The notes under the pieces: model-generated
Told to the model about the DNA's origin: nothing
What the model saw: only the letters and a program-made list of their open reading frames with translations
Databases searched by the model: none
Assembly: GCA_030018895.1 (NCBI GenBank)
Contig: JASEHM010000062.1
Span: forward strand, 1-6,313
From: Candidatus Omnitrophota bacterium
GTDB taxonomy: Bacteria > Omnitrophota > Gorgyraeia > Gygaellales > Profunditerraquicolaceae
Direction: 5' to 3'
DNA length: 6,313 nt
In this document: one piece after another, positions 1-5,392 of the stretch
Layout: the number at the start of each line of letters is the position of its first letter
Position numbering within the stretch: the stretch's first letter is position 1
Made by a program: the position numbers and the translations under genes

Positions 1-72
1 ACAGAATGGATGCCCGTTTTTACGGGCATGACAAAAACGGGAGGCGAGAACTTCCAGAAGCTGAACTGTTAC
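1..72 (+). repeat. 142-bp palindromic MITE-like element, copy 1 (3' half)
   Basis: This is the last 72 bp of the element; it aligns base for base with 1991-2062 and 3300-3371. It contains the second internal hairpin (stem 10-17/22-29, loop TTTT) and ends in the terminal inverted repeat TGAACTGTTAC at 62-72. It differs from copy 3 at one base (CCA for CCG) and from copy 2 at three. The 5' half and left target duplication lie outside the window. If the duplication is 8 bp as in the complete copies, the right one is GAAAAACG at 73-80. Confidence 0.9.
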
Positions 73-104
73 GAAAAACGAAGCTCCTAAGAAGGGCAGG
101 GTAA
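1..104 (+). CDS. 3' end of an unidentified gene, C-terminus carrying the palindromic element
   Basis: Codons from position 3 are open to a TAA at 102-104 and encode about 33 residues. The first ~23 are the same peptide that the element encodes in the three other copies (MDARFYGHDKNGRRELPEAE). They are followed by a short native tail, RKTKLLRRAG. The reading frame is the one used by the element in cca, the AsmA-like gene and the anti-sigma gene. The stop falls 21 bp before nrdR, an operon-like gap similar to the 23 bp between nrdR and the next gene. The body of the gene is outside the window, so its identity cannot be given. The frame starting at position 1 is also open (to 90), so the coding call rests on the shared frame and the spacing and is an inference. 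Confidence 0.4.
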   Translation, partial: RMDARFYGHDKNGRRELPEAELLRKTKLLRRAG

Positions 105-125
105 AGTTTTGAAAGGAAGACCGGG

Positions 126-620
126 GTGAAGTGCCTATATTGCGGTTACAAGGAAGATAAGGTGGTTGATTCGCGCGCAATTCTGGATGAGTCAGCTGTT
201 CGTAGAAGGCGCCAGTGCCTTAAATGCAGCAGGCGTTTTACGACTTACGAATATATAGAGGAAGTTTCTTTGATGGTAGTAAAGAAAGATGGGGGTAGGC
301 AGGCTTTTGACCGAAAAAAAATTTTATCCGGGATTATTAAGGCTTGCGAAAAAAGGCCTGTAAGTTTAAATAAAATGGAGGAGATTGTTGGACAGATAGA
401 ACGCGCAATTCAAAAAAAATCTATTCGTGAGGTTTCTTCATCAACTATCGGCGAATTGATTATGGAAAAGTTAAAAACTACTGACGATGTTGCATATGTT
501 CGTTTTGCCTCAGTTTACAGGCAATTTAAAGATGTTAGCCAGTTTATGGAGGAATTAAAGAATATTATAAATACAGGCAAAGGGAAACAAAGGGTAAAAA
601 GTAAGCAGAATCGTTTTTAA
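126..620 (+). CDS. nrdR: NrdR transcriptional repressor of ribonucleotide reductase genes
   Basis: This is a cytoplasmic zinc-ribbon/ATP-cone repressor. In this family, dATP/ATP binding to the cone controls oligomerisation and repression of nrd operons at NrdR boxes. The 164-residue protein has the N-terminal zinc ribbon C3-x2-C6 ... C31-x2-C34, the family signature RRRRQC (26-31) and RFTTYE (37-42), and an ATP-cone domain from about 46 to 136. The GTG start at 126 puts MKCLYCGY at the N-terminus, as the family expects, and is preceded by a purine-rich AAGGAAG (113-119) at suitable spacing. The family is usually about 150-160 residues; the extra is a basic tail (KGKQRVKSKQNRF) rather than a domain. 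No ribonucleotide reductase gene or obvious NrdR box is in the window, so its targets lie elsewhere. It lies 23 bp before the next gene, and both are probably co-transcribed. Confidence 0.96.
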   Translation: MKCLYCGYKEDKVVDSRAILDESAVRRRRQCLKCSRRFTTYEYIEEVSLMVVKKDGGRQAFDRKKILSGIIKACEKRPVSLNKMEEIVGQIERAIQKKSIREVSSSTIGELIMEKLKTTDDVAYVRFASVYRQFKDVSQFMEELKNIINTGKGKQRVKSKQNRF

Positions 621-643
621 CCCAGTTTCCCGATTGATTAAAG

Positions 644-1054
644 ATGGTAGAGATGGAATTAAATAAGATTGTTATTGATGAGAAAAGACATGACCAGTTG
701 ATTGTCTTAAAAGAAAAAACAGGCAGCCGCATACTTCCTATTGTTATTGGCTTAGCTGAGGCATCAGCCATAAAATCAAGGATTAGCGGTTTTAGCCCCC
801 TGAGGCCATTAACCCACGATTTACTGCATTCCACAATCAATCACCTGCAGGCAAGTGTCGAAAAGATTATTATAGACAAATTAGAAGAAAATACCTTTCA
901 TGCTAAAATTGTCTTAAAGACGCAAACTAACCAGGAAAGGATTATTGATGCCCGTCCCTCTGATAGTATTGCTTTAGCAATAAGGGCGCATGCGCCCATA
1001 TTTGTAGAAGACGATATAGTTAGAGACTCAGAATCATTTAATCAAAAATTATAA
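644..1054 (+). CDS. Bifunctional nuclease family protein (BFN/DUF151)
   Basis: A 136-residue protein matching the DUF151/BFN domain over almost its full length. Family members have been described with DNase and RNase activity, but many bacterial members are functionally untested. Visible hallmarks are the N-terminal MVEMEL, a LPIVIGLAEASAI segment (31-43), RPLTHDLL (54-61), a central VEKIIIDKL strand region (72-80) and the signature DARPSDSIALAIR (102-114) followed by APIFVEDD (117-124). The ATG at 644 gives the usual MVEME start. No strong Shine-Dalgarno is visible before it, and M4 at 653 is an alternative, so translational coupling to nrdR (23-bp gap) is plausible. Family assignment is secure; the exact substrate in this organism is not shown. 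Confidence 0.92.
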   Translation: MVEMELNKIVIDEKRHDQLIVLKEKTGSRILPIVIGLAEASAIKSRISGFSPLRPLTHDLLHSTINHLQASVEKIIIDKLEENTFHAKIVLKTQTNQERIIDARPSDSIALAIRAHAPIFVEDDIVRDSESFNQKL

Positions 1055-1058
1055 GTAA

Positions 1059-1072
1059 GGTATATCTATACC
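1059..1072. repeat. Short inverted repeat between the nuclease gene and cca
   Basis: GGTATATCTATACC reads as a near-complete palindrome (GGTATA/TATACC around TC) just after the nuclease-gene stop and before the cca ribosome-binding site. It could be a small operator or a weak hairpin. It is too short to be a convincing terminator and has no T-run. The biological role is unproven. Confidence 0.25.
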
Positions 1073-1081
1073 GCTTGGTTT

Positions 1082-1089
1082 AAGGAGGT
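1082..1089 (+). promoter_or_regulatory. Strong Shine-Dalgarno deciding the TTG start of cca
   Basis: AAGGAGGT is fully complementary to the usual 16S rRNA 3' end and lies 3 bp before a TTG codon at 1093 (4 bp from the GGAGG core). No in-frame ATG occurs nearby; the next is residue 35, inside the essential LVGG motif. The TTG start is therefore well supported. Confidence 0.85.
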
Positions 1090-1092
1090 TTA

Positions 1093-2712
1093 TTGAAAAA
1101 GCGCATTCAATTTGCTAAGGAGGATTTAAGCCTTTTAAGGCTTCTTTTATCTTTTGCAGGCTTAAAAAAGGTAAAACTTTATCTTGTAGGAGGCATGCTT
1201 CGCGACCTTTTATTAAATAAAAGAAAAGAGAATCCTGACTATGATTTTTGTTTAAAGAAGGGCGCTATTAATTTTGGCAGGGCCCTTGCGCAAGAAATCA
1301 AAGCCGGTTTTGTGGTTTTAGATAAGGCCCATGGCGCCTGCCGCTTGGTAAAGACAATAAAAGACAAAATTTATACCTTAGATTTTACTGATTTTCGCGG
1401 CCCGGATATAAAAGAAGACCTTCTGCATCGCGATTTTACTATAAATGCTATAGCTTTAGATTTTAAAGACGCGTTAGCACAGGCTGATTTGGAGGGATTA
1501 TTTATAGATCCTTATGGCGGAGGCAATGATATTAGAAATAAAATAATTAGGGTGGTGGATAAAACGGCATTCCTTGAGGATCCGCTTAGGATTATGCGCG
1601 CTTTTAGTTTTGAGGCCTCGCTTAAATTTAATATTGATAAGGAAACCTTAAAGCTGATTGGATTAGAAAAATCAAACCTTAAAGCTGTTTCCGGAGAACG
1701 TATTCGCGATGAATTATTTAAGGTTTTAGAATCCGAGTTTGCTTATTCAGGGTTTCTTAAAATGGATGAGCTAAAAATCTTAAGGATAATCTTTCCTGAA
1801 ATTAAGGCGATGTCCGGTATAGGCCAGGGCCCGTATCATCATCTTGATGTCTGGCAGCATACTTTAGAGGCAGTTAAACAGATTGAATTATTAATTAGCT
1901 ATTTCTTTTTGACAAAAAAGGTAACAGTTCAGCGTTCAGAAGTAAATCAGGGTGTCATTCCCGCGCAAGCGGGAATCCAGAGAGGGTATGACAGAATGGA
2001 TGCCCGTTTTCACGGGCATGACAAAAACGGGAGGCGAGAACTTCCGGAAGTTGAACTGTTACCAAAAAAGGCGCGGTTATTCCAGCCCAAAATACAGGCC
2101 TATCTTAATGAGATTATTTCTCCTCAGAGAAGCCGTAAGGCGCTGCTTAAATTAGGGGCATTTTTACATGATATAGGAAAGCCTGCTAGCCTGCGTTACG
2201 AAGACGGTAAGACTAAATTTCACGGCCACGAAAGAATAGGTTTAGATATAACGCAAGATATCTGCCGGCGGCTTAAGCTTTCTAATAATGAAATAAATTC
2301 TTTAAAGACTATGGTTTTAGGGCATCTAAGGCCGGGGTATCTGGCAGATATTAAAGAACTTACACCAAGGGCAAAATTCAGGTATTTTCGTGATACAGGC
2401 TCTGAGGCAGCAAGCGTGCTTTTACTTTCTATTGCTGACCAAAGGGCTACCAAAGGCCCGCTTACCAATAGAGAATCCCGCAGCCGCCATGAGAGGATAG
2501 TCTTTGGCCTAATAAAGGAATATTTTAAGAAGCAGGAAGAAAAAAAAATTCCCCGTTTACTTAATGGAAATGAGCTGATGCGAAAACTTAAATTAGAGCC
2601 ATCTCCTTTAATTGGTAAGATTTTATCTGAAATAGAGGAACTGCAGGCAATAGGCAGGCTTAAAACAAAGCAAGAAGCATACAAAGCTGCCAAGGCATTG
2701 ATCAAGAGATAG
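1093..2712 (+). CDS. cca: CCA tRNA nucleotidyltransferase with HD domain, interrupted in frame by a palindromic element
   Basis: The enzyme adds or repairs the 3' CCA end of tRNAs from CTP and ATP in the cytoplasm. The 539-residue protein is class II (bacterial type). LYLVGGMLRDLLL (29-41) binds the nucleotide triphosphate, and D49-x-D51 is the catalytic metal-binding pair. HRDFTINAIA (112-121) is the motif B equivalent and EDPLRIMRAF (162-171) the motif D equivalent. An HD phosphohydrolase-type domain follows: H256 in VWQHTLEA, H359-D360 in LHDIGKP, H379 in FHGHE and D449 in IADQRA. The insert at residues 277-326 is the translated palindromic element plus its target duplication. Excising it joins YFFLTKK directly to ARLFQPK, giving a ~489-residue ancestral form. 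It falls between the first HD-domain histidine and the HD pair, probably in a loop, and no catalytic motif is lost. Whether it adds C, A or both cannot be decided by eye, because split CC- and A-adding enzymes share these motifs. Confidence 0.95.
   Translation: MKKRIQFAKEDLSLLRLLLSFAGLKKVKLYLVGGMLRDLLLNKRKENPDYDFCLKKGAINFGRALAQEIKAGFVVLDKAHGACRLVKTIKDKIYTLDFTDFRGPDIKEDLLHRDFTINAIALDFKDALAQADLEGLFIDPYGGGNDIRNKIIRVVDKTAFLEDPLRIMRAFSFEASLKFNIDKETLKLIGLEKSNLKAVSGERIRDELFKVLESEFAYSGFLKMDELKILRIIFPEIKAMSGIGQGPYHHLDVWQHTLEAVKQIELLISYFFLTKKVTVQRSEVNQGVIPAQAGIQRGYDRMDARFHGHDKNGRRELPEVELLPKKARLFQPKIQAYLNEIISPQRSRKALLKLGAFLHDIGKPASLRYEDGKTKFHGHERIGLDITQDICRRLKLSNNEINSLKTMVLGHLRPGYLADIKELTPRAKFRYFRDTGSEAASVLLLSIADQRATKGPLTNRESRSRHERIVFGLIKEYFKKQEEKKIPRLLNGNELMRKLKLEPSPLIGKILSEIEELQAIGRLKTKQEAYKAAKALIKR
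1921..2062 (+). repeat. 142-bp palindromic MITE-like element, copy 2 (complete, inside cca)
   Basis: Terminal inverted repeats GTAACAGTTCA/TGAACTGTTAC match perfectly over 11 bp and imperfectly to 23 bp (19 of 23). Flanking 8-bp direct repeats CAAAAAAG (1913-1920 and 2063-2070) are a target-site duplication; a shared next G makes 9 bp formally possible. Internal hairpins are ATTCCCGC-GCAA-GCGGGAAT (1957-1976, GNRA-type loop) and ATGCCCGT-TTTC-ACGGGCAT (2000-2019). Element plus duplication is 150 bp, so the cca frame is kept. It is read as codons beginning GTA-ACA-GTT and encodes a peptide including VNQGVIPAQAGIQ. It is 139/142 identical to copy 3. Confidence 0.95.
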
Positions 2713-2749
2713 GCTCTATCGAGCTATTTTATCAAGGTTTCGTTTCTCT

Positions 2750-2788
2750 AACTAACCCTGTCCACCGCGTAGGTGGACAGGGTTAGTT
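2750..2788. repeat. Perfect 17-bp-stem hairpin between cca and the AsmA-like gene, possible terminator
   Basis: AACTAACCCTGTCCACC (2750-2766) pairs completely with 2772-2788 around the 5-base loop GCGTA. The stem is very stable and lies 37 bp after the cca stop. It is not followed directly by a T-run (a run of six Ts starts about 12 bp later, at 2800), so it is not a textbook intrinsic terminator. It may instead be a palindromic repeat, or serve as an mRNA-processing or transcript-stabilising hairpin. A weaker, bulged 7-bp hairpin overlapping the cca stop (2709-2727) is followed by TTT. The rest of the 112-bp gap shows no clear promoter. Confidence 0.5.
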
Positions 2789-2824
2789 TATTGATGAGAT
2801 TTTTTGCAGGCAAGCCTCTAAGAA

Positions 2825-5287
2825 ATGAAAAAGTTTTTTATTATCTTCCTTATCCTTGTTTTGCTAAGCAGCTGTGCTATAGCTTATCTAAATAACATAT
2901 TCCTGCCTAAAAAGATTAAATCTTTGATTATCAAAAGCCTTCAAGAACAGACGCAAAGCTTGGTAAGCCTTGGAACTGTAAAATTTAACATATTTAAAGG
3001 TATTGTATTAAAAGATTTAATTATCTCTGACAAAGAAAATACAGTTATTGGATTTAAGGAGGTGGAAAGCGGTTTTTTCATCCTGCCTATTTTTAGGAAA
3101 ATGATTATTATCCCGTGCCTGAAGCTAAGCTCCCCTTTGGTATTCCTTCAGCGCAGAAAGGATAATACATTTAATATTCAGGAACTCTTAAAAGGTTTAA
3201 GTATCTCTTCTCAAAAAGGGAATTTTAGCGTAACAGTTCAGCGTTCAGAAGTAAATCAGGGTGTCATTCCCGCGCAAGCGGGAATCCAGAAAGGGTATGA
3301 CAGAATGGATGCCCGTTTTTACGGGCATGACAAAAACGGGAGGCGAGAACTTCCGGAAGCTGAACTGTTACATTTTAGCGTATTTGTGCGTAAGGTGGTT
3401 ATGCTGGATGCAGAAGTAGATTTTCAGGATGATACGTTTGATAAGCCTTTTAGGAAAAGAATAAAAGGCTTAAATTTAATTTTGTATTTATCCTTGCCTG
3501 CAAACTTAAGGTTTAATTTTTGGTCAAATGACCCTGCAATAAAGATAAAGGCCCAAGGAGAATATAAAATCCCTCAAAAGGAATTATCTTGCAGGGTTTC
3601 CTTAGATAGTTTTTCTCCGCAAGAGATATCTGCTTACTATCAAAATTCAGGGATTACTATTCCCAAAGGTTTAGTCAGTTCCCTTATAGATATAAAACTT
3701 AGAGATAATATCCTTTGCGCAAGGCTATCTTTAGAGAATAAAAATGTATCTATCCTAAGAAAAGGGCTTTCGATTATGTTGAATTCAAACATAAAAGCAG
3801 GCCTTGAATACAACTTAAGAGATAAACAGGTTAAGTTTCATGGGAATGCTGTAGTGGCTAATTCCGGAATTTCAGGCGCAGGGTTTTTTTATGGTATAGG
3901 AAAGCATAAAAATACTTTCCTAACCACTGAAACTTCGCAAAGAAGGGTCCTGAGTTCGCCAACTTCGTTGGCGAACGAAGTTTCTTGTCCCATAAATAAT
4001 ATCAGCGCTGACGCGGAATTTAGTAATTCCGGCATTTTTGTAAAGAATTTAAGCGCAGATATACTGGGAGTACCTCAGAAGATAAACGGAAGGATTGAAT
4101 TTAATCAAAACCAGGTTTCCTGGACAGATCTAAATCTTAATTTCTTAGGCAGATCCTATAAAACAAGCGGAACTTTAAAAGATTTTAATACTCCCTTGGT
4201 GCAATTAACGCTAGCCTCAGAAGGCCTTTCCTTGAAGTCTATTTTTTTGCTTAATAAAAAATTAATAACCTTATCCTCTTTATCTGCAAAGTACATTAAT
4301 TCAGAATTTCAGATTACAGGTGAGATTGATATTAGAGAGCCGCATAATCTATACAGCTGCCTAGATGGTACTCTTAATATAGATTTAGAGGATCTTAGGG
4401 AATTCGTTGCTTTACTTAGGATGAACAGCCGGGAGAATAAGGAGTTTTTAACTGCTCAGTTAAATAAGGCTAATCTTATGGGTAAGGTTTTTGTAAAATT
4501 AAACCTGAACGGAAATATAAATAATCTTAAATCCTGCGCGGTTTTCGGCCAGTTTTTAAGCCCTTCCTTTAGCGCCTATGGCCTTAAAGGAGGAGAGCTT
4601 TCTTTAAATTATGAGCAAAAGCATGGCATAGTTAATATACCGTTTGCGCGCTTATTTTTTTACGGCGGGCAAATTGATTTAACAGCGTCAATGAATCTTG
4701 CCTCAGGTGAATTTCCTTACCTGCTTACTGCGGGTATGCAGAGAATCAAGATTGAAGAGTTAAAAAAAGATACGCAAGCAAAAGAAAAGGATATTACCGG
4801 AATCTTATCAGGCGAGATTAAGGTAAAAGGCGTTTCTAATGATTTTTCTAAATTAAACGGTTCAGGCAGGCTTATTGTTACAGACGGAAAACTTTGGGGA
4901 ATTAACCTCTTAAAAGGGCTGGGTATGCTAATTTTTACCCATGATTTTAGCAGGATCAATTTTCATGAAGGCCATTGCGACTTTTATATTAGAGACAAAA
5001 ATATTCTTACTGATAATTTGACACTTGCAGGCAATATCGCAAAAATAACAGGAAAGGCAAGGGTAGGATTTGATAATTCTATTGATGCATTGCTTAATGT
5101 GCATATATTAGATGAATTAGTGCCTTTAAGCGGGACATTTAAAGATGTAATTAGCGCTGTGGTTGGCCATGCAGATAAGGTTGGAGTAATCACTATAAGC
5201 GGTACTCTTTCTGACCCCAAATATAAATTTAAGGCCTCAATACCAGATATTATTAAAGGATTAAAGGAGACAATCTTTGGCAGGTGA
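2825..5287 (+). CDS. AsmA-like envelope protein with in-frame palindromic inserts
   Basis: A large envelope protein of the AsmA/TamB-related group. These are usually anchored in the inner membrane with a long beta-rich periplasmic part, and are implicated in outer-membrane lipid or protein homeostasis. The 820 residues begin with a hydrophobic anchor (FFIIFLILVLLSSCAIAYL, 4-22). LSSC at 14-17 resembles a lipobox, so a lipoprotein form cannot be excluded. An AsmA-type N-terminal region follows (about 30-135), then a long repetitive beta-rich middle and an AsmA C-terminal-type domain (about 655-820), including GSGRLIVTDGKLWGINLLKG and a late ISGTLSDPKYKF strand. Residues 136-185 are the translated element plus target duplication; removing them restores KGNFS-VFVRKVVMLDAEVDFQD. 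A second palindromic insert covers about residues 369-387. The ATG at 2825 has only a weak upstream AAG. No partner gene identifies its cargo, so the exact role is unknown. Confidence 0.82.
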   Translation: MKKFFIIFLILVLLSSCAIAYLNNIFLPKKIKSLIIKSLQEQTQSLVSLGTVKFNIFKGIVLKDLIISDKENTVIGFKEVESGFFILPIFRKMIIIPCLKLSSPLVFLQRRKDNTFNIQELLKGLSISSQKGNFSVTVQRSEVNQGVIPAQAGIQKGYDRMDARFYGHDKNGRRELPEAELLHFSVFVRKVVMLDAEVDFQDDTFDKPFRKRIKGLNLILYLSLPANLRFNFWSNDPAIKIKAQGEYKIPQKELSCRVSLDSFSPQEISAYYQNSGITIPKGLVSSLIDIKLRDNILCARLSLENKNVSILRKGLSIMLNSNIKAGLEYNLRDKQVKFHGNAVVANSGISGAGFFYGIGKHKNTFLTTETSQRRVLSSPTSLANEVSCPINNISADAEFSNSGIFVKNLSADILGVPQKINGRIEFNQNQVSWTDLNLNFLGRSYKTSGTLKDFNTPLVQLTLASEGLSLKSIFLLNKKLITLSSLSAKYINSEFQITGEIDIREPHNLYSCLDGTLNIDLEDLREFVALLRMNSRENKEFLTAQLNKANLMGKVFVKLNLNGNINNLKSCAVFGQFLSPSFSAYGLKGGELSLNYEQKHGIVNIPFARLFFYGGQIDLTASMNLASGEFPYLLTAGMQRIKIEELKKDTQAKEKDITGILSGEIKVKGVSNDFSKLNGSGRLIVTDGKLWGINLLKGLGMLIFTHDFSRINFHEGHCDFYIRDKNILTDNLTLAGNIAKITGKARVGFDNSIDALLNVHILDELVPLSGTFKDVISAVVGHADKVGVITISGTLSDPKYKFKASIPDIIKGLKETIFGR
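3230..3371 (+). repeat. 142-bp palindromic MITE-like element, copy 3 (complete, inside the AsmA-like gene)
   Basis: It has the same perfect 11-bp terminal repeats as copy 2 and exact 8-bp target duplications ATTTTAGC at 3222-3229 and 3372-3379 (again followed by G). The hairpins lie at 3266-3285 (loop GCAA) and 3309-3328 (loop TTTT). Orientation and reading frame are identical to copy 2, and the total added length is 150 bp. It differs from copy 2 at three bases, each changing an amino acid (R to K, H to Y, V to A). Confidence 0.95.
3929..3984 (+). repeat. Second, smaller palindromic insert in the AsmA-like gene
   Basis: The outer inverted repeat GAAACTTCG (3929-3937) pairs with CGAAGTTTC (3976-3984). 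It encloses a 10-bp hairpin GTTCGCCAAC-TTC-GTTGGCGAAC (3954-3976). AACTTCG also recurs directly inside (3931 and 3961). The encoded TSQRRVLSSPTSLANEVS is unlike the surrounding beta-strand-rich sequence. No target duplication is obvious, so insertion is inferred from the nested palindrome and the atypical peptide. It is unrelated in sequence to the 142-bp element. Confidence 0.55.
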
Positions 5288-5346
5288 GGGGTATGATTTC
5301 TGCGCATCGGAAAGAGTTTTAAGATTTGGATACGAGAAAAAATTTT

Positions 5347-5375
5347 GGAATAAATTGACAGGTTCAAACGTCTAA
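5347..5375 (+). promoter_or_regulatory. Candidate ECF-type promoter upstream of the sigma factor gene
   Basis: GGAATAA (5347-5353), a 16-bp spacer and GTCTAA (5370-5375) resemble the RpoE-class layout (GGAACTT, ~16 bp, GTCTAA): the -10 matches fully and the -35 keeps GGAA. It sits 17 bp before the sigma ATG, as expected for autoregulation, but would leave a leader of only about 10 nt starting near the GGAAGGA ribosome-binding site (5381-5387). A TTGACA at 5355-5360 overlaps it, but no well-placed sigma-70 -10 follows. The remainder of the 105-bp gap (5288-5392) shows no terminator. Confidence 0.35.
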
Positions 5376-5392
5376 TATATGGAAGGACAAAG

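Noticed and set aside
565..840. - strand open frame opposite the nrdR/nuclease junction
   Set aside because: It overlaps two firmly identified genes and has no family resemblance.
1921..2070. Interpretation of the insert as an intein or a self-splicing intron
   Set aside because: At 50 codons it is far too short for an intein and lacks splice-block residues. It shows no group I/II intron core, and the terminal repeats with target duplications indicate DNA transposition.
1952..2155. Small + strand frame encoding a peptide beginning MSFPRKRESRE
   Set aside because: It is the out-of-frame reading of the palindromic element within cca; such peptides recur wherever this repeat type is present and there is no ribosome-binding site.
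2220..2705. Long open frame on the - strand across the 3' half of cca
   Set aside because: It is antisense to conserved HD-domain codons, has no recognisable motif, and mirrors the codon bias of cca.
5355..5360. TTGACA as a sigma-70 -35 box
   Set aside because: At 15-17 bp spacing only TATATG or TATGGA is found, the latter running into the ribosome-binding site; the overlapping ECF-type motif fits better.
4717..5367. Two - strand open frames opposite the end of the AsmA-like gene
   Set aside because: They have no recognisable domain, overlap a well-supported gene and lack convincing start signals.
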